From positions 12,312,144 through 12,376,143 of the forward strand of contig CP099849.1 in the NCBI GenBank assembly GCA_030062745.1: 64,000 nucleotides of DNA, written 5' to 3'. Below, in pieces: positions 23,659 through 36,732 of this stretch (its first letter is position 1; the number at the start of each line of letters is the position of its first letter). The notes below the pieces were generated by a model, which was not told the origin of the DNA, did no database searches, and saw nothing but the letters and a program-made list of their open reading frames with translations. This DNA is from Capitulum mitella. Its lineage: Eukaryota; Arthropoda; Thecostraca; Pollicipedomorpha; Pollicipedidae. The translations under genes and the position numbers were made by a program.

Positions 23659-26600
23659 GATCTGCCGGCAGACGGCTCGAGCTCATCGCCGGGCCTACAG
23701 AGCCGCCGGGTCATGCCACACCGTGCTACATGAAGGAAGGCGGTCACCTGAAACCACACAGGCGTCCAACGGCCCGCACGTGAAGGCAGTTCTTCGAAAT
23801 TTAGACCACCGCTGGACGGAAACCAACTATGTTAGTCAGTGTTATACAAATAGCTGAAGCAGAAACGCTCAGGGCGTGTGGTATCGACAGCGTAGCCATG
23901 GCCTGGTCACGTGGTTTTGTCAATTACAATGGCGGGATATCCTCTGAAAACTGTACTTGTAGGAGATCTCCGATCCCCTTTACCATGCCGCTGGGAATTT
24001 ATTTCCCGGCCACATGTGTGGGTATAGGGACAGGGCATGGTGTGATATTGATGTTCAAACACCATTTTGGCTATCTTGTAAAAAAACGGGTTTTATTGTT
24101 TAAGATAGTCGCCTTAGGTGTTTCGTGTACAATTTTACGTCTTATGCCGACTGTTAATCTGAGGACACTTCAAACGAGTCGGTAGTTCTATGGCTTTCGG
24201 GAAGGCCTGGGGCTCTCCCGAACAATTTGAAACCTTCTTTTGTGTTTAGATTTGAATCGGCATTCACCGGGGCATGTCGCTACAATTTCCTGCCTCAGGA
24301 CTCCAACGGGATGTCGGCATCTCCAGTGCGATCTCCGGCTTCCTCCATGGCCTTTGTCCCTAATAACTTGCTGCGTGTGGGAGGTAGCCGTTTTCGTCTC
24401 CAGAAGACAGAAGTAGTCAACGAATTAACACGTTCTGTCACGTCATTTCAAGGTAATGTCATGCGTGATCTTCTCATTTGCGTGCCCGTACGAGGGGCGA
24501 AAAATAACCACATTGAGACAAAGTTAAACAAACCACAACTGTCACTGCACAAGCGGAGGGTTTCTAACCACCTTTTACGCCGTCAAGCAGACCTCGAAAT
24601 GGAGGGGAGCTGTGTCTGACAAACGCTCACCGGTAATGACTCATTGTACCAGCTTCCCCGTACCTGGACTCCGGACCGCACCGACGGAAAGGTCACTGAA
24701 CCGCAGCGATGGGCTGTCAAGCAGTCCTGCCGCTGACGACCGCCAGGCATGGGAGCCGCGCGGTGTCACACCGGAACTGTCGCCTCAACTCACCAGCCGG
24801 CCGTCGACAGAACTTCCGTCACACCGGAGCCACTGGCGCCTCGGTCTGAACAGATGACCGAACGCCCAGCGACAGGCGCTGCGTATTTCAGTGCAACTGG
24901 CGGGATCTAGTCCCGGGTACCGAGCGGAGGTACCCACAGAGTGTCTCTTCCCGACTAAGACTCTGGCCGTGATGCAGTCAGGATCACGGCCACGGCGCGT
25001 CCGACTGGACGAGACATATCGGGCAGAGTGCCCTGCGCCCATTACCAAACATCCCGGCCAGAGTGCCCTGCGTTCCGGCACTGCAGACATTCCGGGCAGA
25101 GTGCCCTGAGTCCCGATACTGCAGACATCCCGGGCAGAGAGCCCTGCGCCCCAATACTGCAGACATTCCGGGCAGAGAATCGTCAGACAGGCTACGGTAA
25201 TGACATGGAATAATGGACAGGGCAATGCGCTCAACAACGCAAACAAAATCAAATGCAGTTACGTTTCAAGAAAGCAAGCTCAAAGAGCAATGCTACCACC
25301 AGGACGTCTTGGACTTTGCGCAACGGAGGCGGTGTCAAACGATTGCTCTCCTTGTTTACCTAACGCAGTACTTTACTTAATGAACGTGCTGTCGCACACA
25401 ATGCCCATCACGTTTGGCATCAAGGAGCACGACATCAACTGCATGATGCTGGTGATTGACGTTCGGCTGTTTGGTCTAAGGCGCCGTGACGAGGTGTTTG
25501 TACTTCGCGGATCAAAACAGTTTGAAACATTACCCATCATTTTTGTTTGCCGCTGTCAACACGAACGCCAGCTCCCGTAGCGCGTAGCCAGAAAGCGTTT
25601 TTCACAACTTTTACAGAGATGCTACAACAGACTGCTGACTAGTCCGAACTGCACGGAGACACGTGCAGAATTTCCGCAAAGACCGCCTTTTTAAGTGGCA
25701 TGGAGACATGACAGTATAAACTGTATGGTACAAAATCCAGCGTCAAGCGACCAGGTCGGAGCTGTCGTATCGTCAAGCCATCATAGTACCTGACCGCATA
25801 GAGCAGTCATCCTGCCGCAACGCAACTCACGATCGATGCGGATGCGTCGTTCCTGGATGCGCTCGCAGCTCACTATTGCACGCATGGAGCCACGCCACCC
25901 CATATATACCGCGTCGGCCGGGCATTTCCCGCGAACTGGACACCTGACTACGGGCCCCTCAGACCTTGCCCCCCGGCGTAGCGCCCCCCCCCTCCTCGGA
26001 CGTCAAGACCTCTCCGGGCAGCGGAAAACTACAGTCCATTCAGAATCGGCGCCCGCGCCGGTACCGTCCACATAGACGAATGTGCCCTTCTTGCACCACC
26101 GATACGTTGGTTTCAGCCGCATCGGATTTGAAAAAGGGCACTAGAAGACCGGTGCCCTCTCTACACGTGGTTCCCGCGTGGCATTTCGGTCACGTGAACG
26201 CACAGGGGCGAATCGAGAGAGGTGCACGTGGGTGTGCCCTCCCTTTCATTGTTTCTTTTTTATCAGGAAGACAGCTCGGCGGGGACTACTGCAACGCCCC
26301 TCATTCTCATGTTCTCGATCTGCCTTTGCTGCTTCCCCGAGAACACTGAGTGGGAGGCGACTCATCCTGAACCAGTAAAATCCGGATTAATTCAGAAATT
26401 ACCGGATATTTCGGGATGCTGCTCGGCATAAACAGGGCGGAGCAGACTTGCAGAGATCAACTTTCAGGTCAAAGGAACAGGGCGTCACAGGGACGGCATA
26501 GTTAAAACAAACTTGTTCGAAGTGCATCTGCGCGTCCGCCACTCAGTGCTGGTGAAAAACGAAGACTATCGCTTGACGCCTGGGCCAGCAAAAGGGCATT

Positions 26601-26946
26601 GAACCCTGGATGCGAATGGCAACATTCGTAGATGCAAAAGTCTTTAAAACACAAGGGCATTGTCGGTAAGGGAATGCAGAATGCATGTCAATGCCGTTCG
26701 AACAGTGCTGAACACCGCTCGCAAGTGTATTTAAACGCTGTTCGGATTAGGCTCACTCGCACTTTGAATTTACGTGAAAGGCATGTTCTAGTAAATAGCG
26801 ATTTCTCTAACACACATTGAAACGATAGCACAGGGACACGGACAAGTACTGAACGGAACTGACAGCATGACCACTACACCCTCATTAACCGAGACCAAAT
26901 GATAACCTGTGACACAAACAAGACGAAAAAGCGATACAGGAAATCA
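23659..26946. other. PHGDH 5' flank, no confident gene
   Basis: Upstream side of PHGDH. It contains the 38-bp tandem repeats at 25,011-25,186 and moderately GC-rich stretches (24,600-24,860 and 25,800-26,100) with unrecognised open frames. PHGDH promoter or UTR exons could be here, but nothing fixes them. Confidence 0.4.
25011..25186. repeat. 38-bp minisatellite, about five units
   Basis: Units such as CAGACATTCCGGGCAGAGTG followed by CCCTGAGTCCCGATACTG, with point differences. They lie about 1.4 kb upstream of the PHGDH start. Confidence 0.85.
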
Positions 26947-26954
26947 TGTTCAGA

Positions 26955-27219
26955 CAGGCATGAAGCCAAGGGAGGGCCATGGGGGCCATGCCCCTCCCCG
27001 AGCAAAACTTCTGCACTAGACATTTAGCGATTTCGCAGGGATGCAAAATAATGATCATAGGGATTTTACAAAAACAAACATTGTATGTTTTTCCTGCGAG
27101 TTTATTGTGAGGTTAATTACATAAATTTGTTGTTTTTCCCGTAAATTGTGTCACGCCAGTGGCACATAACAAAATTTGTCATTTGGCCTCTCCCTGAGGA
27201 AATCTTGGCTACATGCCTG
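26955..27219. mobile_element. hAT-like MITE, 265 bp, perfect 8-bp target duplication
   Basis: Begins CAGGCATGAAGCCAAG and ends CTTGGCTACATGCCTG, which are imperfect inverted repeats starting CAGG. It is flanked by identical octamers TGTTCAGA at 26947-26954 and 27220-27227. An 8-bp duplication and CAGG ends are typical of hAT superfamily non-autonomous elements. It has no coding capacity. Confidence 0.88.
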
Positions 27220-27227
27220 TGTTCAGA

Positions 27228-28969
27228 TGTGTTCATCCAAAACAGGACGGGAAACCAGACAACCATGCACGACCAGGCAAACTTAAAAACACCAACGTAA
27301 TTTATAAATTTATTTGTGAATATGAAGGCTGTAAACTTCGCCTAGTACACTATATTGGTGTTACAGCAACGCCGCTCTGAAGAAGATTCTCTATGCACTT
27401 ACGTGACAGCGCGTCACAACACATGGGACAAGAACATGACGAGACCATTACGCGACAATTGCCGGACAGTACGACCATGTTACGAACATGTGATGACGTA
27501 AGACAGCTTCAGGTATGGGAAAGAAAGAGAATTCATGAAAACTGTAAACAAGGAAGTAAATTCTTGTATCACTGAAGACTGAGGGCAAGTGATAGTAGCC
27601 CTTTGGAGTCCAAAGTTTCATTAAGTCTTTCTCCATTTATTTATGAACCTACAGATGGCATATGCTACGTGTAAACCTGGTGCACCGCGAATAATTTCCA
27701 AAAGGTTAGTTGTGCCAATTTTTCACCACTCTGAAGATGAGATACGATTGTCTCGAAACGTTAGTATCTAAATAAATGAATGATTTTGTGCATCTGACAT
27801 GCAGTCTAGACGAACGGGCTAAAGACAGACCCCAGAATTTGAACGATATATCAAGAAACGATATAGCAAGTGCGGAGCATGCGGTCGTTTTTGATGAAAC
27901 ACGTTTGAGAGGAACGAACAACAAATACAACGTACATACAACATACAACATTCGTACTGTGTCACTCTACGAATATATACATTTATACATACATAAATAA
28001 ATTCATGGCATTTGGTCAGCTGGCTACTGCCATGTTCTTGCGTTTCGCGTTCTGACACACGACACGATTCGCTTGCCGTTTGTATCATTGTTCGTTGAAA
28101 ACAGCGCAATCGGTTGGCTTGCGTTTGACTACGTCTGCGACCGCTTCGCCCCCTTGCTATTAATCGATCTTAAGGTCAACGCATCGACCTCCGGCAACCA
28201 CAGTGAGTGCGGACAGACAGACGGACGGTGGGGGCCTGGGCCGCAGCCAAAAGCTAGCTTTGTCTTATTTGTATCCTATTCACTCGTCTTCTTAATTTGT
28301 TTTCAGCTCAGGTTTACATTTCGATCTTCTTCGCCTTTGCTCTTCCACTTGAAAAATGGTTTCAGCTACCTACGAACGACCTTGCGCTCCTTTCCAACTC
28401 CTGCTTTTGTTTGTCTTCTTTGCGATTTGTACAGATAATTCCCTGTTACAGTCCAGTTCACACTGACGGCCTTATCAGTTCCTGAACTTTTCAGCCACGA
28501 CAACTATTTAATTCTGTTCTGCTTTCTGTAATGACCTTTTCCAGTGGGCTTTCGGGGGATCTGTTTGCTGATTTAGTCCTTATATTCTAACCTACATGTA
28601 GTCTTTTCCTTTACTTCTTTAAGCATCCTTCTCTGATGCATGGAAGTGTGATTGGTTAAAACTTCAATCTTCAGTCATCAGGGGAGTCTTTTTGTGCCTC
28701 CCCCACCTGTTTGTCTTGAAGATCCCGAGAACGGAACAGAGCTGGCTGGTGCTACTTTCTGGCATTTACGGCAATTGAATAATCCGTCGATTGACGCAGA
28801 AAAACCGAAAATGGGCTGCAAATTTTTGAAGTTTCAAGCATTTGAAGTCAAATAAACATAACGAAGATAACGGTTGTCGCTGACAAATGGGAACTTTGTG
28901 AAAGGACTAGCGTTCTACCTACAATTGCCGTTTGAACACCATCACGCGACATCATTCGGGCATGAGTGA
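27228..28969. other. AT-rich intergenic DNA, no gene recognised
   Basis: Short unrelated open frames only. No repeat structure stands out. Confidence 0.5.
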
Positions 28970-29410
28970 TTGATGTACCAAGACCAAAGCCAAGGTCCAT
29001 AAGAGTCAAGGTCATGAAAGGTAAAGGTCAAATTGCTTGTTTTTTATCCAGATTCGCTTTGGAGTATGTCGGCTTGTATGAAATGTGCATTCAAAGACCC
29101 TAATAAAGACACGTGTGCGTACAAGAATACGCTCACATATACCAGGATCAGTGAACATCAAGGTCATCAAAGGTCAAGGCCAAATATTTTATGACCTGGT
29201 CCAGATTTGCTTTGCGGCGTGTTGATTTGCATGAAATATGCATTCAAAGACCCTAATAAAAACACGTAGGGACACATGGTTACGCTTATAAATACCAGGG
29301 TCATTTCAGGCCAAGGTCAACTATTTTGTGACCTGGTCAAGATTTGCTTTGCAATATGTCGATTTGTATGAAATATGCATTCAACGACTCTACTAAAAAC
29401 ACGTGTGGCA
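28970..29410. repeat. ~140-150-bp tandem repeat, about three copies, with AGGTCA motifs
   Basis: Units start near 29008, 29160 and 29298, spaced 152 and 137 bases. They share AAGGTCAT, TATGAAATRTGCATTCAA, GACCCTAATAAARACACGT and a terminal CTCACATATA or similar. The array runs directly into the AT microsatellite. Confidence 0.85.
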
Positions 29411-29417
29411 CATTGAT

Positions 29418-29580
29418 ACTCACATATATATAGTTATATATATAGTTACATATATATATAACTATATATATAGTATATATATCACATATTATATATATGA
29501 CATATGTCATATATATGTCATATATATCTATATATATATAGGTTTTATATATATATATAGATTATATATATATATACATA
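29418..29580. repeat. Compound (AT)n-rich microsatellite
   Basis: Imperfect TATATA runs with CATATG and GTTATA interruptions, partly self-complementary. Confidence 0.9.
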
Positions 29581-29671
29581 CATGAATATAAACGCTGGAA
29601 GTGATCTAATCTACCGATGTTGGCTACCTTCACTGAAATACACCAAAAGATGCGTGTAGCGCCCTTATTTA

Positions 29672-30097
29672 ACTCGAGCTGTCCCGTGTTGTTCGAAACT
29701 TGATCTGCAAAAGATGAAAAAATGACGCCGTAGGTCAATGACCTGACATGACCTCGACTCGAAGTTCCCCCTCAAGACGCCAAAAGAATGGAAATTGTCG
29801 TATTCCACGTTTTAACGATCAAACAAACATCGTTTTCCCGTTTCGTTCGAAAAGTCGTACGGAATGACCTGCACGGGCCGAGAAAGTGTCTAAAGTTGAC
29901 TTTTCGACCTCATTTGACCTTGAAGATATTGACCTAGGATCATGAAAATTGCACACAATGTAAATCGTTATGACCCCACTCTGTCCATAAAGTTCCATGT
30001 CTCTAGCTGTTTCCGTTTTTGAGATCGAGCTGAGCACTTCTGTGCCCCTCTTTAAGTGCGCGTTAGTGTGAAACCCCACTTACAGTGCGCGGGTTAA
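29672..30097. mobile_element. Possible further TTAA-bounded element
   Basis: The right end reads GTGCGCGGGTTAA, matching the family-2 end at 52,555-52,567. A TTAA lies at the left (about 29671). It has internal TGACCT motifs and a GTGCGCG inverted repeat near the right end. The left boundary is weak. Confidence 0.4.
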
Positions 30098-30704
30098 TAT
30101 GTAACGTGTGATACACATTAGATGTATAATATGAATTACAAATTATGCATGTGACATATCGCATAATTTGTTATTCATGTAATAATGGTATAAATTAGTA
30201 TGTTTACTCAGCAAAGTTACGCCTTTGGCTTCCCCTTGATTTTGGTGATATCACTGAAATTTAATTTTTGTTTTACAGAACCCTTGCTGCTTTTGAGTTG
30301 TCACCTCCTAGTCACTCACTGCCCTCTGTCACATCCATTGCATCTCAGTACAGCATGTCTTGATTTTTGGTCTGCCTGTAGCTCGTGTCAAAGTTTTTCC
30401 TCTATGGGACCGGTATGGCATGTCATGCAACAAGTGATTTAAAAAAGTTACCTAGACCTAGGAATGAAAACTAGAAACTGAAAATGCAATATTTATCTAC
30501 CACTGCAGCCATGCATAACAAAGCGTCAGCTGCCGCAGGGCCTCGGATAACGGATTTTGACTGCGGTGGGAAAGGGGGAGGGCAATTTGGGAAAAATAAC
30601 TATTGATAGTGTTTTTGGTGTATTTTATTACATTTAATGGCAAATAAAAAACTCATGTTGTCTATCTAGCTGAAATATTAGTACTCAGATAAATCAATAC
30701 TTAT

Positions 30705-32545
30705 ACTGGTAAATCCGTTTATAACGAATTTGTGCTGGCCTTTGTGAAAATTCGTTACAAGCGAACTTCGTTGTAGCCAAAGCCAGAAAACAAATACATT
30801 TCTATTAAAATTAAATGATATGGATCATCAAAACACTTAAGAAAAGCCAAGAACAACTTTCTTTTGATGTCATCATTGCCCATAAGAATCGCTGACAATG
30901 TTGCAGACAGAACCCTGAAATCTCCAACAATTTTGCTTTCCTTGGCCGCAGGACCCGTTTTCTCATCGACCCATGGCACCTTCACCTTCTCTTGCCTTGC
31001 ATCGTTTGCTGCGCGGTGTAGTCATCGTGAAACGAGTACATCCTCACCCCAATCAAAAAATATTTGGGTGCATGTGCCCCCTTCTGCTCGCCGTATCTCT
31101 GTCGTACTTAAGTATGCAGTTCTGGCTGCCGACCGCACTGCCGACGCTGCCGATCTAGTGATCTTACTTAACACTGGTGGGTGCAAAAATTGCCAATCGC
31201 TCATGTTTGTCTGAGTTAAACATATGCGGCAATGAAACTAGGATGAGGAAATTTTGTCTGTCTTCTGTTGAACTCGTAGTATTTTGCCCCTTTAGATTTA
31301 AACACTGTTCGGTAGCTTTTGCCACTACAGCCCGGCAAAGCCCACAAGCTGATCTCTTGTCGGCGAAAGACGACCGCACGTGTGTTGCGTATGATATATA
31401 GGTTCTGCCGAACAGCCAGTTGCAAAACATTGTGGGGAATTAGCCTGTACGAAAAATGTACGACAGCGCAAAGGCACAGATAGCCTGGGTTAGGTCAATC
31501 GAGTCGCCCAGGGTCATATGCAACAAAATGCAGTATTTTGTAAGAGGACCACATGGAAAGTGGTGGGGACCTTGAACGAATGCTAACTGCAGTTAGGTCG
31601 TAGCACGAGGAAGCTAGGTCAGGTAAACTGAGGTAACCAAGGTCAATTAGTGTAAATGAAAGAAAAGACTTACTCTTCTCTGGATACAACGGAATGGTCT
31701 CAACTGCGTTTTGTGAGAATGATGAAGCTGACATCAGGTTGCCTCTGATAACCTGAGTTGACCTAAGTAAGCCACCTAACATATGTACAAGGATATCCTA
31801 CCTACTAACAGCCCGCCAGATTGTATTATGATCGATTTCGACAAAATGCAACATTTTCAAACGATGACGTGGGATGACCTCGTTTGGCCTGACCAAGGTC
31901 AAGCTCGCCTCGCGGGAGGTAAGGCCATGGTATGGACTAAGATCCGGCAAAAATTTGTTGTCATCGGTTCCGTAGCTTTGGAGAGAAACGATGGGCGCTA
32001 CTAATTCGACAGTTGATTCTTTTCCCCCGACGCTACCCAGGTCACTTGTTTTCTAAAGAATGTTTTTTGAGTGTTTTCTAAAGAATTCTTTCAAAAGAAA
32101 AAATTCTAAAGAAGAACATGATAAGTAGGAATTTTCTTCAGGCCAGAAGCAAACATGCCCTCATCAAAACAGGCACCTCTTTTAGCACCCTAACCAAAAA
32201 GGCACCCTCATCTTTGGTGGGGGTGCCTTCGGTTCAAAGATTTCCCGTCATAAACATGAGTGCATTGAATAGATAATTCTTGCTCTAAGTCTTGCTGTTC
32301 ATCCTAACCGAAGGTTTTCAGCTTGACCAAATATTGTCCTAAATCTCGCAAAACCTGAGCTTATGTCAAAAATGGAGTTTCGTCATAGCCGAATTCATTA
32401 AGTTTTTTTTATATTTTTATTCATTAAGCTAAATCAGTTAAGTTGGACTTTTTACCCTGAAATTCTAGGAGAACAGACAAATTACTTCGTTGTAAACGAA
32501 TTTCGTGATGAACAGATTTGTTGTAAGCGGATTTAACTGTGTAGG
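30705..32545. mobile_element. pogo/Tigger-like DNA transposon remnant
   Basis: The left end CTGGTAAATCCGTTTATAAC continues GAATTTGTG. The right end, reverse-complemented, reads CAGTTAAATCCGCTTACAAC. These inverted ends resemble the AACCTCGTTATAACGA-type termini of pogo/Tigger elements and are preceded by TA. Internal open frames of 60-76 codons are not recognisable as transposase. Confidence 0.5.
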
Positions 32546-33818
32546 CATGTTTTCGAAAACTGGCGCGGCGAAGACATGCGACAACGAAGATGGTCCAAAT
32601 AAAATGCGGAATATACCAGATTAAGTGTTAATATACCAGATCAAGTACCTGTCCATAACAGACCAAGTATTATCATGGGAAGCCTCAAAAGTAAGAAGAA
32701 ATACGTATTTTTGTTTAACCAGCAAAAAACAGAAGCATTCACTGCAAGTGACGTATGCAGGTAATAGCCCCCATGCCTTTTTGCAGTTTTCGCTGAGGGG
32801 GGAGGGGGCAAAGGCCGTTCATTGGGGTGGATTTTTATCATTGGGGGATGGGGGGCAATTGCCCTCTTCCCCATTTTACATGTTACCAGGGGCCTTAAGC
32901 TACTGCCTATACACATTTCAAGGAAATCAATTAGTGTATCCATGGAATGAAAGCTTTATTGTGTATATAGACCCGTCCATAATAGCTGCACCAAGGCATT
33001 CCCATTAAATGGATTGTGACCAAGCCCGTATCTCTTTGAACACAAAGTCTCTGCGCAATGCTGTTAGATATGCTGGGCCTGTGCTCAACGGGTGTCGGGT
33101 ATGCAAATTTCAACACTTCATTATGCATAGCCCGGTCGGTATTCCCCACCGATTTTTTCGAAATGCATTTTATCTTTTACGACATCCACAGCGTCGATTA
33201 TCTTGTTCAACTTCGTCTTCAGAGTGTTTTTGTCGGCTCTAACGATAAGCTAAGACTTTGCCTTGTCCGATTACATGACAGCCATCTTTGTTACATAAAA
33301 CGAATATTGCCTATTTCTCCACTTTACTTACCCCTATTTAGTCGCTATCTTTCAAATGTTTGGCTGCTGCACGCATCTTTTCGTACCGTAGTTTGCTTTT
33401 ATCGGTGCTTCTTCTTTCTTTCTTTCTGTTGTTCTCCACATTAGTCTTTCTCTGAGTTTTGGGTGCACTGTCACCTTACGTCTCTCCTGAAAATGTCGTC
33501 ATACAGAATCTCCCAGCCCAGCTTTTTCATTTTTTTCCATTGCCATCCCATTTACAACGAACAGTACAGAATATTGAGCACAAGCAACAAAAACACATGA
33601 AATGCAGAAATACCCAAGCCTTCAGTTAACTGCTTTGACTTTATAAATTTCAGAATACTTATGCTTCACACTTTATCAACTTATATGCAATAAACGTACA
33701 TGGAGTGAAGTTATGCTTGTACGCATTATGTCGGAAGGAATATAAGAAAAAAAAGAACGTCTGAGCACTGGGCCTCGATCCGCTCAAAGCCACTGCTACA
33801 ACCTACCATACTTCAGTC
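32546..33818. other. AT-rich intergenic DNA with a G-rich palindromic patch
   Basis: No gene recognised. Bases 32,790-32,880 contain GGGGGGAGGGGGCA and its imperfect complement GCCCTCTTCCCC, similar to hairpins at the ends of TTAA elements elsewhere in the window. Confidence 0.45.
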
Positions 33819-35052
33819 TTAACCCTATGCCCGGCAGGGGGGCTGAATTCGCCCCCCTGGTTTTTTGCTTGCCAATTCCAAGCTTTTTGACGCAGCCCCA
33901 CGAACCTTGGTGACTTTTCCTAGCTATTCTTTCTATGTCCCCTGACAAAATTTCAAAATTTTATTGTGCTCAGGGGCGGAGCCAGGCAACGTTTTTGGGA
34001 GGCACCTCAGGCCATTTTGGCTATGTGTAGGGGAAAAGGAAAAATGCCTGCCAAAAACAGTGTTTTTAACATAGAACTTAAAACTTTATATGGATGAATA
34101 GCTAAATAGCTGGACAATGTGCAGATACAATTTTGTTCGTTTGAAAATCACTTTACAAGGTCAGGTCAAGATAAGAGTCAAAAGTTGTTTTTTTACCAAT
34201 AATTTTTGCGCTATTTTCTCAAATGCCAAACCCGGAATATGTATGACGTAAAAAGGTGCCCCTCTACTTGTGTATCAAGTTTCAGGTTCATATCAGGTCG
34301 GGTGACGGATCTATGACCTAAAATGTCAGTGCGCGTACCCTACATCGCGGTAGCCATAAAATGAAATTTTTGAAATAGTAAGAATTCAAATGATTGAAAA
34401 CGTTTACAGATAATATTAAATGCACACGAGATCATTCCAAGTGACTCCAAGGTCACTGGAGGTCATTCGAGGCCAAAGGTCACAAGTTGATCCGAAGAAC
34501 GTGTGACCATGACAGCTCCCTTTTTCATGTCCCTGGCAACATTATACATTATACATTATACATTATATGCCAACATTATACAAACAATGTAATGCGATTT
34601 GTACTTCTTTAGCATAACATGACTAGCAGAAGCCCAAAAAGTGTTTTTGCCTTTTTTGTTCATTCAGTTGTTAGAAAACTAATCGTTTTATTTTTGAAAC
34701 CCTGTGAACGCCCAAGAATTTTCCCAAAATTTCATATCTGTGTACCAATGGTAAAAGTCCTATCCATAATCTCTCGCTTCATGCCAGTTTCATCGAAATC
34801 GGTCCATAAACAAGGGAGATATAAGAAGTCCAAAAATACCCCTGATTTTGACATTTTGCCCCCCTGTATCCACATTTTTCAAAATTTTGAAAATTTCTTT
34901 TTATAAAAATGTAGTTCACGTCATGGCCAATTGATTCTCGTTTGTTGCGATGAAATCGGATGTGTAGTTCTCGAGATCTCATGGGGGGCGAATCCGCCCC
35001 ACCCCCTGCCGGGAATCGCCCATACCGTCTAGCCCTCCGGGAATGGGGTTAA
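33819..35052 (+). mobile_element. TTAA family-1 element, copy A
   Basis: Bounded by TTAA on both sides. The left end is TTAACCCTATGCCCGGCAGG; the right end is CCTCCGGGAATGGGGTTAA. Each end carries a C/G-rich subterminal hairpin around a gaattc/gaatcc core. The inverted CCC...GGG ends inside TTAA resemble piggyBac-type elements. It has no transposase. It contains the spaced AGGTCA half-sites near 34,450-34,480. Confidence 0.85.
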
Positions 35053-35848
35053 ACGGTCAAGAGTGACGGGCACGGCTTCTGACTCTTTGGATATCATTCG
35101 TCGGCGCAATTTCTACCATCACTAGAATAAATTCATCTTAAATTGGACGAGCAGAAAACTGGCTAGTGCAATCCATGTTTAATTGCAAATGGCGGGCTAA
35201 ATTTAGACAGTATCATGATCATCTTGTTGCTGTGATAGACCCAATCCTATGCCTTATCATGTATTGCAGGTTTCTAATAACTTTATGCATGTCGTCCATA
35301 TAATCATGTACAACCAACACCTAATCATGCACGTGGACATTTCCTATATCTAAAGTTGTTTTTGAGTTACTGGAGGTAAAGGTCAATACAAGGGGCACAA
35401 TATTTTGATAAAAATGGGTCTGGTTGAAGACATTTCGAGCCATGAACGCTCTTGTTATATTGCACACGGCGCATCGAATTTTTCACCAAGCAGAATGCTT
35501 TTGCAGGTAATGTACGGAAAAAATATTTGAACTATTCCATAGTACTGCTATACTTTTGCTATATCGCCTGTATCTTGAACTGACCACGTGAAGAGGCGTG
35601 AAGGGGATCAAAAGCCTACGGGCGAGCTTCCGTCGGACAGGCGCGGGCGGTTCCTCTGGTCCCACCAGTGGTGCATGCATAATGGGCGTCCAGCACTCCT
35701 ATGGGCGCTTCGTAAAAAGATGGAACTTTCGAAACCGGTCATATTCGAAGTTGCTATAACTACGGTCGATCTGCGATATTCGATGTCCGAGACGGTCCTT
35801 ACCATAAATGTTATGAAAGTGTTTCCATGAGTTTATGGATAGTACCAT
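35053..35848. other. Spacer between TTAA elements A and F
   Basis: AT-rich, with short unrecognised open frames (for example 35588-35830). No repeat is assigned. Confidence 0.5.
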
Positions 35849-36732
35849 TTAACCCGCGCACGACCGTCGGTCGATGCCATCCACGTTCGACTGGAAGCGG
35901 GCGGTTGACCACCATCCCCCCTCTAACTCACAAACAGCTGGTCGCACGATAAAAAAATAAGCACACCGTTGGAAAGCTCATGGCGAGCAGAGCCCAAAAC
36001 TGGCCTCATTTTTAGTTTTGGATCATATGTAAGCCATTTAGGCCCTATATATGTTTTTCCGTAGCCGCCGCATGGGACCGAGAAACGGCCTGGATCTCTT
36101 AAGGGCTGTGACTCATAAAGTCTAGATAAAGGTACCAACGGACAGGTAAAAATCCCCAGATGCCGGTACACGCCTATTTTCTCATATTTGTTTAATATGT
36201 ACACCGAAACGTTGAGCTAAATTGTTTTGAAAAATTCCGTCAGTTTTCGAAAAAAAACGACGACTTATGTTGAAAACGAGTTTAAACTTAGGTCAGTGAC
36301 CCGTACATTTCCGAAAAATCGAGATAGCAGATTTGTTGCATTTATTAAAATCTCTAACCCTTCAAAGTTTTATTGTGATATTATGCTTTGCAAAAAAGCT
36401 TCAGGGCGCTAAACGCTTTTGGACATAGGTCCATTTGACCTGATCTAGGTCAAACACCTTAGTTAACCTGAGGTTAAAAATTGGCTACAAGATGTAATAT
36501 GTAATATTGGCTACAAGATGTAATGCAATTGGCTACAAGACGTAATATGTAATATTGGCTACAAGATGTCATGAAATTGGGTACAAGATGTAATATGTAA
36601 CAATAGATGTAATAATCGTCAAGCTAAAGGTACATCAAGTTTCGTGGCGCTGCGTTTGTTCGTTCTCTCGCAATCTCGAAAAAACTTCAGGGGGTCGGTC
36701 AACCGCCCTCCCCCCAGTTGGGGGCGAGTTAA
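35849..36732 (+). mobile_element. TTAA family-2 element, copy F
   Basis: Left end TTAACCCGCGCACGACCGTC; right end CCCCAGTTGGGGGCGAGTTAA preceded by GGTCAACCGCCC. It contains AGGTCA motifs and, at 36,481-36,612, a small tandem repeat of ATTGGCTACAAGATGTAATA. 884 bp, no coding capacity. Confidence 0.8.
36481..36612 (+). repeat. Short tandem repeat inside copy F
   Basis: Four to five copies of GGCTACAAGATGTAATATGT with variable spacing of about 20-34 bases. Confidence 0.85.

Noticed and set aside
29403-29585. Open frame of Tyr/Ile repeats
   Set aside because: Translation of an AT microsatellite.
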